Shown: one piece after another, positions 44,529 through 55,400 of the stretch | Numbering within the stretch: position 1 is the stretch's first letter | How the letters are laid out: every line of letters starts with the position of its first letter | From: Flavobacterium subsaxonicum WB 4.1-42 = DSM 21790 | Lineage (GTDB): Bacteria > Bacteroidota > Bacteroidia > Flavobacteriales > Flavobacteriaceae | NCBI RefSeq assembly: GCF_000422725.1 | Contig: NZ_KE383909.1 | Span: 1,225,178-1,289,177 of the forward strand | Direction: 5' to 3' | Length of the DNA stretch: 64,000 nucleotides | Notes under the pieces: model-generated | Seen by the model: only the letters and a program-made list of their open reading frames with translations | The model's database searches: none | Told to the model about the DNA's origin: nothing | Made by a program: the position numbers and the translations under genes

Positions 44529-44705
44529 ATGAAAAAAATAGTTTTGCTGGCAGCCCTATCGCTGCTGGGCAGTATAGCAATGTCTTGCGATAACGAAAGT
44601 GTGAGCGATACCAACAACCCTGATAGCTATGCCGATGGGTTTAGTACCGATGATGGCCTAATACCCATTCCGCCCCCGCCCCCACCGCCCGTAAAGCCAA
44701 AATAA
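44529..44705 (+). CDS. Tiny lipoprotein with polyproline tail
   Basis: A 58-residue protein starting MKKIVLLAALSLLGSIAMSC with a clean lipobox (AMSC, C20). The mature part of about 38 residues is acidic (DNESVSDTNNPD) and ends in a run of seven prolines then VKPK. A short hairpin (AGCCAAA/TTTGGCT, 44694-44713) overlaps the stop. Function unknown; probably surface- or periplasm-anchored. Confidence 0.7.
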   Translation: MKKIVLLAALSLLGSIAMSCDNESVSDTNNPDSYADGFSTDDGLIPIPPPPPPPVKPK

Positions 44706-44745
44706 TATTTGGCTGCTCTTTATGAATTTTTACTAATTTCGGGGA

Positions 44746-46485
44746 ATGAAACTTAATTTTAAGATTTATTCCCCGTTTTTTATTGTCCTTATAATTGCAA
44801 TAGTGTTTTCATGCAATAATAAAAATGCGGCCAAACCTATATCTGATGAGGTATATTATAACGATGATACTTTAGCCTATATTAATACAACTTTAAATAA
44901 AGCAATAGCCAACAGTAACGGGCAGGCATACGATAGTGCTTTTTATTACTACAATAAAGCTAAACAGCTGTATACGCTGCATAAAGACAGTTTAAGGTGT
45001 GGCTATGCACTGCTTAGAATGGCCGAAACACAAAAAATTTCGGGCGATTATTTTGGCAGCGAAGAAAACGCTACCGAGGCTTTGTTATACCTTAAAAACA
45101 GCCACAACCAAATATACCTGAGCGAAGCTTACAATTTATTAGGTATTTGTTACAGAAAGCTTTTAAACTTCGATAAGGCAATTGAATATTATAACCAGGC
45201 TGCAAAAATTGCCAAAGATTCTATATCTAAATCTATTGTACAAAATAATATTGCAATGGTTTATTTTGATAAAAAAGATTATACATCGGCATTAAAAATT
45301 TTAACCGCTTTAAATGCATCTGCAATTGTACAAACAAACTTAAGTGCCAAGGCAAGAGTATTAAATAACATAGGCAGCATTTATCAAACCATTAATAATC
45401 CTGCTGCGTTAAGTTATCTTCAAAATTCGCTTAACATAAGGCTAAAAACAAACGACCTTCCGGGTATGTTATCGGGCAACATACAACTGGCTAAATATTA
45501 CGCTGCTAAAAATAAAAAAGTTGCCGCAAGTTATGCACTTAAAGCGTACAATATTGCCACAAAAATTAAAAATCCAGACGAACGTTTAACCGCATTACAA
45601 ATCCTGATTAATGTTTTGCCGGAAAAAGAATCTAAAAAAGAGGCTATTGGCTATTTTACTATTAACGATAGCCTTACTAAAATGCGGCTTAAAAATAAAA
45701 GCGAATTTGCAAGTATAAAGTACAACTCTAAAAATACCGAGGCAGAAAATTTAAGGTTAAAAAATCAACAAACTCAAAATAAGCTACAGGCACAAAACGA
45801 CAGAGTACTTAAACTTGTATTTGTTATGATTGCCTGTGGTGCAGTAGCTACTGCATTTTTTATTGTTATTGTACAAAGGCTTAAGCATAAAAAAGCAAAA
45901 ATTATTGAGGTGTATAATACCGAAAGCCGCATATCTAAAAAAATTCATGATGAGCTGGCTAACGATATGTTTGATACCATGATGTTTACCGAATCGCTAC
46001 ATTTTGATACCGATGATAAAAAAGAAACACTTTTAAAGAGGCTCGATTCTGTTTACGAAAAAACACGCGATATTTCCAGAGAAAACAGCAGTGTAGATAC
46101 CGGCAACGATTTTTATATTGTGCTTATAGAAATGCTGGCCCGCTATAAAACGCCACAGCTTAATGTACTGCCCGTAAATACCCATTCTGTTTCGTGGAAT
46201 GTGCTGGACGAGCATAAAAAAGTTACCATATACCGTGTATTGCAGGAGTTTATGGTAAACATGAAAAAACACAGCCAGGCTACCCTGGTAGTTGTAAAAT
46301 TTACGGTAGCCGATAAAAAACTACATATTAGCTATGCAGATAACGGCGTAGGGATTAAGAAAAATAATTTTTTTTACAAAAACGGATTGCAAAATGCGGA
46401 AAACCGCATAAAATCAATAAACGGTACCATTACTTTTGATGACATAACTAAAGGATTAAAAATTTCAATTGCAATTCCACTATAA
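44746..46485 (+). CDS. TPR-containing sensor histidine kinase, lipid-anchored
   Basis: A 579-residue protein with an SPII-like start (lipobox FSC). TPR repeats (about 50-290: YNLLGICYRKLLNFDKAIEY and similar) and a coiled coil precede a membrane helix (about 353-376, LVFVMIACGAVATAFFIVIV). A HisKA_3-type dimerisation motif (ISKKIHDELANDMFD) and an HATPase_c domain (VLQEFMVNMKKHSQA, YADNGVGIKK) follow. The TPRs are periplasmic, the kinase cytoplasmic. It is followed 8 bp later by its receiver protein. A membrane-spanning TPR kinase of this kind is common in Bacteroidota; ligand unknown. Confidence 0.9.
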   Translation: MKLNFKIYSPFFIVLIIAIVFSCNNKNAAKPISDEVYYNDDTLAYINTTLNKAIANSNGQAYDSAFYYYNKAKQLYTLHKDSLRCGYALLRMAETQKISGDYFGSEENATEALLYLKNSHNQIYLSEAYNLLGICYRKLLNFDKAIEYYNQAAKIAKDSISKSIVQNNIAMVYFDKKDYTSALKILTALNASAIVQTNLSAKARVLNNIGSIYQTINNPAALSYLQNSLNIRLKTNDLPGMLSGNIQLAKYYAAKNKKVAASYALKAYNIATKIKNPDERLTALQILINVLPEKESKKEAIGYFTINDSLTKMRLKNKSEFASIKYNSKNTEAENLRLKNQQTQNKLQAQNDRVLKLVFVMIACGAVATAFFIVIVQRLKHKKAKIIEVYNTESRISKKIHDELANDMFDTMMFTESLHFDTDDKKETLLKRLDSVYEKTRDISRENSSVDTGNDFYIVLIEMLARYKTPQLNVLPVNTHSVSWNVLDEHKKVTIYRVLQEFMVNMKKHSQATLVVVKFTVADKKLHISYADNGVGIKKNNFFYKNGLQNAENRIKSINGTITFDDITKGLKISIAIPL

Positions 46486-46493
46486 TTCAGCGT

Positions 46494-47159
46494 ATGTTTA
46501 AAAAAATTCTGGTTGCCGAAGATATAGACAGCATAGGTATGGGCCTTAAAATGCTGTTAGATACATTAAATATCCAAACCGTTTATTATGCAAAATACTG
46601 TGATGACGCTTTTTTAAAGCTAAAGAAAGCCCACTTGGATGACGACCCTTTTGACTTGCTTATTACAGACCTCTCCTTTACAGGTGGCAACCGTAACAAT
46701 ATTCTTGCCTCGGGCGAAGATCTTATAAAGGCGATACGCGAGCAAAACTGGCCCCTTAAAATAATTGCCTATTCTATAGAAGAGCGTGGCTATAAAATAC
46801 GCTACCTGTTAGACGAATGCAACATAAACGGCTATGTGCTTAAAAGCCGCGATAGTGCCGCCCAGCTACAAAAAGCCATTACCGAAATTTATAAGGGCAA
46901 TAATTATCTTTCGCCACAACTATCGCATTTAAGAAAACCCGATATGCTTTTAGAAATGGATGCCCTGGACCTCGAAATTATTACATTGCTTGCCGATGGC
47001 CTTAGCCAGAACGAAATTGTAGAAGCTTTTAAAACCGAAAGAAAAAAAGCGCAAAGCATAAGCAGCGTAGAAAAACGCATTATAAAAATGCGTACCTCGC
47101 TACAGGCCAGGAACACAACCCACCTTATTAGTATTGCCAAAGATATGGGACTTGTGTAA
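46494..47159 (+). CDS. Response regulator with LuxR-like output
   Basis: The 221-residue protein has a receiver (1-125: ED at 9-10, phospho-acceptor D in LLITDLSFTGG) and a C-terminal helix-turn-helix region (about 150-221: DALDLEIITLLADGLSQNEI, SVEKRIIKMRTSLQARNTTH). The receiver contains an atypical insertion after the acceptor (SFTGGNRNNILASGED). It pairs with the TPR kinase. Its natural targets could include the shared 48-bp promoters found just downstream. Confidence 0.88.
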   Translation: MFKKILVAEDIDSIGMGLKMLLDTLNIQTVYYAKYCDDAFLKLKKAHLDDDPFDLLITDLSFTGGNRNNILASGEDLIKAIREQNWPLKIIAYSIEERGYKIRYLLDECNINGYVLKSRDSAAQLQKAITEIYKGNNYLSPQLSHLRKPDMLLEMDALDLEIITLLADGLSQNEIVEAFKTERKKAQSISSVEKRIIKMRTSLQARNTTHLISIAKDMGLV

Positions 47160-47181
47160 CCGCCCAATTATTAATTTTTAC

Positions 47182-47229
47182 AAAATGAGGATTCCCTTAC
47201 AATAGGCATTTTTAAGTGTATTAGGTTTG
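47182..47229 (+). promoter_or_regulatory. Shared 48-bp promoter block, copy 1 (upstream of DUF4177-like gene)
   Basis: The block starts AAAATGAGGATTCCCTTA and ends in TAGGTTTG (47222-47229), a perfect TAnnTTTG. Compared with copy 2 at 47888-47935 it differs at about 8 of 48 positions, and the two are exactly collinear. Confidence 0.75.
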
Positions 47230-47252
47230 ACAAAATTTAAACTTTACCCACA

Positions 47253-47483
47253 ATGGAATATAAAGTTGTACCCTTTGTTGCCTCAATAGATTCAAAAAGC
47301 GGCAATACCAACCATGTAGCCCAACAATTAGAAGCTACCATTACAAGCTATACCGCCAAAGGCTGGACTTACGTAGGGCTTGAGAGTGTTACCACCTTTG
47401 TACAGCCAGACGCCGGATGCTTTGGCATAGCAGCCAAACCAGGCTACACTACCGCTAATCAAATGGTGGTGTTTAAAAAATGA
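47253..47483 (+). CDS. DUF4177-like small protein
   Basis: The 76-residue protein MEYKVVPFVASIDSKSGN... has the short beta-alpha-beta layout of DUF4177-type domains (EYKVV at the start, GWTYVGLESV in the middle, NQMVVFKK at the end). Function unknown. Its stop overlaps the yidD ATG by 4 bp (ATGA). It is driven by the shared 48-bp promoter block. Confidence 0.7.
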   Translation: MEYKVVPFVASIDSKSGNTNHVAQQLEATITSYTAKGWTYVGLESVTTFVQPDAGCFGIAAKPGYTTANQMVVFKK

Positions 47484-47800
47484 GGCATCTTTTACTCGTA
47501 ATAATTAAATTTTACTGGTTGGCCATACCCAAAAATAAGCGACGTAATTGCTTGTTTAAAAAATCGTGTTCGCATTTTGTTTTTGAGGTTACAGCACAAC
47601 ATGGCTTAGTTAAAGGATTACAGGCATTGCAATACCGATTTAAAAATTGCAGGCCAGGTGCCGCACTGTTTATTAATCCGGTTACCGGGCAAACAGAAAT
47701 GATATTGCCCGGCCACAATATTATTAGCCAACAGGATATTGCCCAACACCTTTTACTAAAATATAACGGCGTTGCCCCCAAATTAATTCCCCAGAATTAA
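47480..47800 (+). CDS. yidD: YidD membrane-protein insertion efficiency factor
   Basis: The 106-residue protein has the YidD core: CLFKKSCSHFVFEVTAQHGL and LQALQYRFKNCRPG, with three conserved cysteines, after a basic N-terminus. It is a peripheral inner-membrane protein that helps YidC-dependent insertion. It overlaps the DUF4177-like gene by 4 bp, so it is translationally coupled. The usual rpmH/rnpA/yidC context is absent, suggesting a second or displaced copy. Terminator at 47833-47852. Confidence 0.85.
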   Translation: MRHLLLVIIKFYWLAIPKNKRRNCLFKKSCSHFVFEVTAQHGLVKGLQALQYRFKNCRPGAALFINPVTGQTEMILPGHNIISQQDIAQHLLLKYNGVAPKLIPQN

Positions 47801-47832
47801 TGACTATTTGTTTTTTTATTTCTTAGTACTTG

Positions 47833-47859
47833 TACCGGCTTAACAGCCGGTATTTTTTT
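47833..47859 (+). terminator. Terminator after yidD
   Basis: TACCGGCT (47833-47840) pairs with AGCCGGTA (47845-47852), followed by seven T residues. Confidence 0.9.
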
Positions 47860-47887
47860 GCCTGCATATATTTATGAAAATTTTATA

Positions 47888-47935
47888 AAAATAAGGATTC
47901 CCTTAAAATTAACATTTTTAAGTTTAGTAGGTTTG
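47888..47935 (+). promoter_or_regulatory. Shared 48-bp promoter block, copy 2 (upstream of HsdR-N-like gene)
   Basis: The block starts AAAATAAGGATTCCCTTA and ends in TAGGTTTG (47928-47935). The conserved upstream part, about 25-40 bp before the -7 element, is where an activator or alternative sigma contact would be expected. Confidence 0.75.
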
Positions 47936-48003
47936 GAATGATAAAACAATGTATTACAATAACCTATAGAGAGACTACTTTCAAAAAATAAATATCAAGC
48001 ATT

Positions 48004-49086
48004 ATGGACTTTAAAGATCAGATAAAAATGTTGGGCGACAGGGTTGGTAAACTTAAAGCCCAGGTAAATACAGAAGAAGCTACAAAAAATGCTTTTATAA
48101 TGCCTTTTATTAAAGAGTTAGGCTATGATGTATTTAACCCCTTTGAGGTTACACCGGAACTGGTTGCAGACATAGGTATTAAACAAGGCGAAAAAATAGA
48201 TTATGCCATTATGCAAAATGGCGAACCCATTATTCTTATAGAGTGCAAACACCATGCTGCCCCGTTAAATGTAAACAATGCATCGCAGTTGTTTAGATAC
48301 TTTCATACCACAAAGGCTAAATTTTCTATACTTACCAATGGCATTGAGTATAGGTTTTATACTGATTTGGTTGAGTCTAACAAAATGGATGAGAAACCCT
48401 TTTTCTCTTTTGATATTACCGATATAAAAGACAACCAGATCGAAGAGCTTAAAAAGTTTCATAAAGCATATTACGATTTTGATAATATAGTTAACACAGC
48501 CAGCGACCTTAAGCACACTAATGAGCTTAAAAAACTTATCAATGCCGAATTTGCAAGTCCGAGCCCGGATTTTGTAAAGCATTTTGCACGTCAGGTATAC
48601 CCAAGTGTTATAACGGCAAAGGTATTAGAGCAGTTTACTAACCTTACAAAAATATCACTGCACCAATATATTAGCGACCTTATAACAGAGAGATTAAAAT
48701 CAGCACTTACAAAAGAGAGTGCTGTTGTACAGGAACAGGATGCCGCCTTAGCACCCGAAGCACCGGCAGATCCTAACCAGATTGTTACTACCGAAGAAGA
48801 GCTTGAAGGTTTTATGATCATCAAAACAATATTAAGGCAGAAAATACCCGTAGCAAGGGTTACCTACCGCGATGCCCTTTCTTATTTTGCCATACTATTA
48901 GATAACAACAACCGCAAAACTATTTGCCGCCTTTATTTTAATGGCACCAAAAAATACTTTGTAACACTTGATGAACAACGTAAAGAGGTACGTAGCGAAA
49001 TTACTTCTCTCGACGATCTATTTAACTATTCTGATGCGCTGTTTAAAGTTATAGAAAACTACGAAAAAGCTAAAGAAATAGTCTAA
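48004..49086 (+). CDS. Orphan HsdR-N-like nuclease
   Basis: The 360-residue protein has a type I restriction HsdR N-terminal-like nuclease domain (about 25-150) with KIDYAIM (D66) and PIILIECKHH (E80, K82), the PD-(D/E)XK metal set, plus FNPFEV and FSILTNGIEYRF motifs. The C-terminal half (190-360) is helical then beta (FNGTKKYFVTLDEQRKEV). HsdR motor, HsdM and HsdS are absent, so it is a stand-alone nuclease-like protein, widespread in Bacteroidota. Whether it cleaves DNA alone is unknown. It shares its promoter block with the DUF4177-like gene. Confidence 0.85.
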   Translation: MDFKDQIKMLGDRVGKLKAQVNTEEATKNAFIMPFIKELGYDVFNPFEVTPELVADIGIKQGEKIDYAIMQNGEPIILIECKHHAAPLNVNNASQLFRYFHTTKAKFSILTNGIEYRFYTDLVESNKMDEKPFFSFDITDIKDNQIEELKKFHKAYYDFDNIVNTASDLKHTNELKKLINAEFASPSPDFVKHFARQVYPSVITAKVLEQFTNLTKISLHQYISDLITERLKSALTKESAVVQEQDAALAPEAPADPNQIVTTEEELEGFMIIKTILRQKIPVARVTYRDALSYFAILLDNNNRKTICRLYFNGTKKYFVTLDEQRKEVRSEITSLDDLFNYSDALFKVIENYEKAKEIV

Positions 49087-49334
49087 GCTTTATAAATAAT
49101 TAATTTTATATACGGTATTTATTACTGGCGGCAATTTTAATAAAATAATACATTGCCGCCACTCAATAAACACTTAACAAACTATACAACAACACCTTAA
49201 ATTCAAAATCATAAAACATGCAGAAACAGGATAATTCATAACTATACCGTTTTAGATACATAATTGCACCCTTTATAACATTTTTATTTGCAAATTTGTT
49301 GGCTTTATAAAAATCATAAAAAACTTAGTAATTA

Positions 49335-52199
49335 ATGATCTCTAAAAAATTACCTCTCATTTTTGCGGGTATGTTGCTGGCGGCATGTTCGGCTACGCAG
49401 TACCAAACCACAGATGATGGCGTTGTTGTAAATGTTAAGAGCAGCGGCAAAACCGACGTTAAAAAAGTTCGAATCCAGGTATTGCGCGATGAGCTTATTC
49501 ATGTATCTGCCACCCCGGAAAATGAATTCCCTAAAGATTCCAGCTTAATAATCGTACCCGGCATAAAGTCAAGCCCTTTTACGGTTAAAAACGTATCCGA
49601 TTCGGTTATGGTGTCTACATCTCGCGTAAAAGTAATGGTGTCTAAACAAAATGGCGGCGTAAACTTTAAAGATAAAAACGGCAAGGTAATTTTGGCAGAA
49701 CAACAGGGCGGTGGTAAATCGTTCACTCCTATTGAGGTTGAAGGAACCAACGGCTACTCGGTAAGGCAAATTTTCGAATCGCCTGCCGATGAAGCTTTTC
49801 ACGGTTTGGGTCAGCACCAGTCAGACGAATTTAACTACAAAGATAAAAGCGAAGAGCTGTTTCAGTACAATACCAAGGTATCGGTACCATTTATAGTATC
49901 TAACAAAAATTACGGCCTTTTATGGGACAGCTATTCTTTAAGCCGTTTTGGCGATAGCCGCCCTTACAAACAGCTTAATACCATTTTTAAATTATACGAT
50001 AAAAAAGGTAACCAGGGTGGTTTAACAGGTACCTATACATCTAAAGATAAAGGCGTGCAAACCCTTGAGCGTAAGGAAGAATCTATCTTTTTTGAAGATA
50101 TTAAGAGTATAAAAAACCTGCCTCAGAATTTCCCTTTAAAAAATGCTAACGTTACTTACGAAGGAGAAATTGAAGCACCGGTAGATGGCACTTATAAATT
50201 TATTCTGTACTACGCAGGCTACGTTAAAGTATACCTTAATAACGAGTTAGTGGTTGCAGAGCGTTGGAGAACGGCATGGAATCCAAATAGTTACAAATTT
50301 GCCATACCATTACAGGCAGGCAAACGTGTGCCATTGCGTATTGAGTGGCGCCCTGATGGCGGCACATCCTACTGTGGTTTACGTGCCGTGACACCTCAGG
50401 AAGTTGACGAAAAGAGCAACCAGGTTTGGTGGAGCGAAATGTCTAAAAAACTGGACTACTACTTTGTTTACGGCGAAAATGCCGACGAGGTTATTAAAGG
50501 TTACCGTACACTAACCGGTAAATCTCAAATTATGCCTAAATGGGCTATGGGTTACTGGCAAAGCCGCGAGCGTTACAAAACGCAGGACGAAATTTTGGGC
50601 AGCCTGAAAGAATTCAGGAAACGTAAAATTCCGATAGACAACATTGTACTGGACTGGAATTATTGGGAGGAAGATGCATGGGGAAGCCATGAGTTTGATG
50701 CAAAACGTTTTCCGAACCCTAAAGGTATGGTAGATTCTATCCATGCCCTTAACGCAAAAATGATGATCTCTGTGTGGCCTAAGTTTTACAAAACTACAGA
50801 GCATTTTAAAGAGTTTGACAGCAAAGGCTGGATGTACCAACAAGCTATTAAAGACAACGTTCGCGACTGGGTTGGCCCGGGTTATGTAGGTTCGTTTTAT
50901 GATGCCTACTCTGGCGGTGCGCGTAAATTGTTCTGGAAACAGATTTACGATAACTTATACCCATTAGGAGTTGATGCCTGGTGGATGGATGCCAGCGAGC
51001 CTAACGTGCTGGATTGTACCGATATGGAATACCGTAAAGCACTGTGTGGCCCTACAGCGTTAGGATCGTCTACAGAGTTTTTTAATACTTATGCGTTGAT
51101 GAATGCCGAGGCTATTTATGATGGCCAGCGTAGTGTTGCCCCTAACAAAAGGGTATTCCTGCTAACGCGTTCTGGTTTTGCAGGTTTACAGCGTTACTCT
51201 ACTGCTACCTGGAGTGGTGATATTGCTACCCGTTGGGAAGATATGAAGGCGCAGATTTCTGCCGGACTTAACTTTGCAGTTAGCGGTATACCGTATTGGA
51301 CTATGGATATTGGCGGTTTTTGCGTAGAAGACAGGTACGTAAGCGGCCAGTTGGCTTTTGATAAAGATGGTAAAGAAAACAGCGATAATAAAGAGTGGAG
51401 AGAGCTTAACGCACGTTGGTTCCAGTTTGGTGCATTTGCGCCGTTATACAGGGCACACGGTCAGTTTCCTTTCCGCGAGCCGTGGAACATTGCTCCGGAA
51501 ACACACCCGGCATATAAATCTATTTTATATTATACCAACCTACGTTACAGGCTAATGCCATACATTTATACTATGGCAGGTATGACGTATTTTAACGATT
51601 ATACCATTATGCGCCCGCTACTTATGGACTTTGCTTCAGACAGTAAAGTAGAGAACATTAGCGACCAGTTTATGTTTGGCCCTGCCTTTATGGTATGCCC
51701 TGTGTACAGCTACGAGGCACGTAAACGTAATGTATACTTCCCATCAGATTCTAACTGGTTCGATTTCTATACAGGCCGTTACATAACAGGTGGCCAGCAG
51801 CTAAATGTGGATGCCCCTTACGAGCGTATTCCGTTATTTATCCGCGAAGGCGCTATTATTCCTGTAGGCCCGGAAATGCAGTACAGCAACGAGAAACCGG
51901 CCGATAAAATAGTGTTGTACGTATATAAAGGTAAAGATGGAAGCTTTACGTTGTATGAAGATGAAGATGATAACTATAACTACGAAACCGGAAAGTATAC
52001 CAACATTGCGTTTACCTACAACAATGCCAAAGGCACTTTAACCATTGGTGCACGTAAAGGCGAATTTAACGGAATGCTTAAAAACCGTAAGTTTACCATT
52101 GTAACCGTTAGTAAAGACAAGCCTAAAGCGTTTACTTATGATGCTGAAGGACAAACTGTAGACTACAACGGAACCGAGCAGACCATTACGCTTAAGTAG
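49335..52199 (+). CDS. GH31 alpha-xylosidase (PA14-containing), lipoprotein-like
   Basis: A 954-residue exported enzyme with a signal and lipobox-like LLAACSATQ start. The GH31 N-terminal beta domain is interrupted by a PA14 insert (about 255-355; GTYKFILYYAGYVKVYLNNE). The catalytic barrel carries nucleophile D552 in WWMDASEPN and acid/base D629 in WSGDIATRWEDM. A PA14 insert at this place is the signature of GH31 alpha-xylosidases acting on xyloglucan oligosaccharides. It removes terminal alpha-1,6-xylose in the periplasm. A terminator follows (52226-52250). It heads the glycan block and lies upstream of the sensor. Confidence 0.92.
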   Translation: MISKKLPLIFAGMLLAACSATQYQTTDDGVVVNVKSSGKTDVKKVRIQVLRDELIHVSATPENEFPKDSSLIIVPGIKSSPFTVKNVSDSVMVSTSRVKVMVSKQNGGVNFKDKNGKVILAEQQGGGKSFTPIEVEGTNGYSVRQIFESPADEAFHGLGQHQSDEFNYKDKSEELFQYNTKVSVPFIVSNKNYGLLWDSYSLSRFGDSRPYKQLNTIFKLYDKKGNQGGLTGTYTSKDKGVQTLERKEESIFFEDIKSIKNLPQNFPLKNANVTYEGEIEAPVDGTYKFILYYAGYVKVYLNNELVVAERWRTAWNPNSYKFAIPLQAGKRVPLRIEWRPDGGTSYCGLRAVTPQEVDEKSNQVWWSEMSKKLDYYFVYGENADEVIKGYRTLTGKSQIMPKWAMGYWQSRERYKTQDEILGSLKEFRKRKIPIDNIVLDWNYWEEDAWGSHEFDAKRFPNPKGMVDSIHALNAKMMISVWPKFYKTTEHFKEFDSKGWMYQQAIKDNVRDWVGPGYVGSFYDAYSGGARKLFWKQIYDNLYPLGVDAWWMDASEPNVLDCTDMEYRKALCGPTALGSSTEFFNTYALMNAEAIYDGQRSVAPNKRVFLLTRSGFAGLQRYSTATWSGDIATRWEDMKAQISAGLNFAVSGIPYWTMDIGGFCVEDRYVSGQLAFDKDGKENSDNKEWRELNARWFQFGAFAPLYRAHGQFPFREPWNIAPETHPAYKSILYYTNLRYRLMPYIYTMAGMTYFNDYTIMRPLLMDFASDSKVENISDQFMFGPAFMVCPVYSYEARKRNVYFPSDSNWFDFYTGRYITGGQQLNVDAPYERIPLFIREGAIIPVGPEMQYSNEKPADKIVLYVYKGKDGSFTLYEDEDDNYNYETGKYTNIAFTYNNAKGTLTIGARKGEFNGMLKNRKFTIVTVSKDKPKAFTYDAEGQTVDYNGTEQTITLK

Positions 52200-52225
52200 T
52201 AACAACAAAATAAATTACAAAGGTA

Positions 52226-52250
52226 AAAAGTACGATTAATTCGTGCTTTT
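52226..52250 (+). terminator. Terminator after the GH31 gene
   Basis: AAAAGTACGA (52226-52235) pairs with TCGTGCTTTT (52241-52250) with one G-T pair, then TACTTTTT. Confidence 0.65.
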
Positions 52251-52452
52251 TACTTTTTATAGACATATGTTAGTTAAAAATTTTGCTACAAATTACCACA
52301 AATATTAATCATAAATCCTGGTGCATTTAAAAGCGATAAAGGTTTTAAAAATTCGATTAATTGGTGTAATTCGTGGCTAATTTCTATACCCTGCTTATGT
52401 TATTCAAGATAAATATTTGTACTATATTGTGCCCCCGGAAGCCATAACTTAA

Positions 52453-55400
52453 ATGAAACCATTTACCCGATACTTCTTAACCTTACTAATAGCACTTATG
52501 GCCTGTTTGCAGGCTGTAGGGCAAACGTATACATTTCATCATCTGCGAACCGATGACGGGCTGTCTAACAGTACCGTAAAAAGTATTTTAAAAGACAGTT
52601 ATGGATTTTTGTGGATAGGTACCGAGTCAGGCTTAAACCGTTACGATGGCTACGAATTTAAGGTATACGCCACCAAACCGGGCAAACCCTCCTCTTTAGG
52701 TAACGACGATATTTTAGGGTTGCAGGAAGACGGCTTGGGCAACATCTGGATAAACAGCAGTTCGGGGTACAGTGTTTACAACCGTGGCAAGGATAGCTTT
52801 ATAAGCGATATCCCCGCGTTTTTAAAGAAGTTAGGTATACAGGTCGGCACCAATTATAACGTATACGTAGACCGAAATAAAGACCTATGGGTATTGGGTC
52901 AGGATAAGATATCTTTATATGATACCCGCAAAAAATCTTTAAAGGTTTTTAATCCGAAACAAAAGACAGATGATGTTGCCGGTACCTCTTTTTCCGATGA
53001 CGGTAACAATTTATACTGCACACTTAAGTCGGGTGCAATTTGGAAATTAAACAAGCAAAGTGGCAAAGAATCTCTAATCAGCCTGCCAGACTTTATCAAA
53101 AAAGAACTGGCCAATCACGATAATAAAATTTATGTAGACGCCCAAAACGGGCTATGGCTCTACTCAGGTACAACCACTACCACTTATTATCAAAAAAATG
53201 CACAGGCACAATGGCAGGCCATATCCTTAAATTCTTCCATAAATAACCAAACCGATATTATCCTCGACATTACCGATGATGGCAACGGCCACATCTGGAT
53301 AGGTACAGATCATAAGGGGCTGTTTATCTACACCATAGCCACCAACAGTATTACAGGCATAACGTACAACCAAAATACAAGCTCTACTATCGCCTCCAAC
53401 AATATAGGCTGCCTTTACAGAGATACTACCGGTACTATATGGGTGGGCCACAGTAAAAAAGGGATTTCGTATTACCACGATAGTTTCAGTAATCTTATAA
53501 ACATAGAGCAGCAAAACTGTAAAGATGTTAGTGTTATTTTAGAAGACAAAAAAGGCAACCTTTGGCTGGGTACCGATGGTAACGGGCTATATCTAAAAGA
53601 ACAATCGGCCGGGAGCGCCATCAGGAAACTGCCGCTACCAAGCAACGTTATTGTTTCGTTACTGGAAGACAGCAAAGGCCGGATTTGGATTGGCACCTAC
53701 TTAAACGGCCTGTTTTGTTACGAAAATGGCGTGTTTACCCACTACACAAAGCAAAATAGCACCTTAGCCGCTAACGACATCTGGAATTTAAAAGAAGACC
53801 GTTACGGCAATTTATGGATAGGCACGCTTGGCAGCGGCATACAGTGCCTTCGTTATAATAAAAAGGGCTTTGACCCCTTAATTTCTACCGCTAAAGGGCT
53901 GGATTACATATTAGATATGTTTTACGATAATGGCGATAAATTGTATGTTGCTACAGGTAACGGGCTTTTTATTATCGATATTATTACAGGCAAGCAAACC
54001 AAGGCTACTGGCAATATTGCGGGTACGCAAAAATTCAGGCAATTGTTTGTTTCCTGCGTTTATAAAGATACCCGGGGCAACATCTGGCTGGGGCATACTA
54101 AAGGTTTAACGCTGTGGGATACACAAAAAGATGCCTTGTACTACTTTGATAAAAAAGACGGCCTGTGCGATAATATTATAAAGGGTATTATCGAAGATAG
54201 CCACCAACATATATGGGTAACAACAAGCAATGGTGTGTCGGTGTTATCTGCCAATCAGGATGCCAAAGGGGCTATTAAAATAAGCAGCAGGAATTTTTCT
54301 ACCAAAGATGGCCTTAACGATAACTATTTTAACACGCACGCGGTATACAAACTGCGCAATGGCGACATACTATTAGGCGGTACAGAGGGTTACACCGTGG
54401 TTAACCCCAACAAAATGGCCGAGAAAAGTAAACCATTGGCTAAGGTAATTTTTACGGGTTTAAATTTAGGTAACACGGTTGTTCAGGTAGATTCGGTTTA
54501 CAATGGGCATCAGTTGCTTAGCCACCCTATGGAGCAAACATCAACCATAACGTTTAGCCATAACGATAAGTTAATTGCCCTGCAATTTACTACCGGAGAC
54601 CTGATAAATGCCGACAAGGTTAAGTACCTCTACAAACTGGAAGGCTTTAACAATCAGTGGCTTCCTACCGAAAAAAACAAAATTGAGTTCTCGTCGCTGG
54701 CGCCGGGCAGCTACAAGCTGCTAATAAAAGCCGCTAACAGCGATGGAGTCTGGAATAACCGGGCCACCACTTTAAACATAGTGGTTACCCCTCCCCTATA
54801 CCTTTCAGGCTGGGCTTTATTGATTTATATTGTTGCCTTTATAGGCATGATGATTTACATAGCGCAGCGCACCACCAAAAAACACAATGCCGAGCTGGAA
54901 AATCAGCGTATACAATTAGAGCACCTGCAGCAAATTAACCTTAACGAAATGAAGCTCAGGTTCTTTACCAACATTAGTCACGACCTGCGTACGCCCCTTA
55001 CCCTGATTACCATACCGCTGCAAACCATTTTAAGTAAAGACCTGGATAGCGGCCTGCGGTCAAAACTATCTATCGTATATAAAAATGTAGAGCAGTTAAT
55101 GGAGCTGATCAACTCGTTACTCGACTTCCGTAAGCTCGATGTGGGTACCGAAAACCTTAATACGGAAATGGGCGATTTTGTTCATTACATTAAAGACAAC
55201 TGTACGCTGTTCCAGTCGTATGCCGCCGACCGTAATATTACCTTTTTGTTTACCAGTCAAATGGAAACACTGTTTATGCAGTTCGATCCGGCTAAAGTGC
55301 AGAAGATACTTTTTAATATCCTTTCAAATGCCTTTAAATATACCCCGGATGGCGGCAGCATCAACTTACATATTTATGCCGAGGGCAATAATGTATGCGT

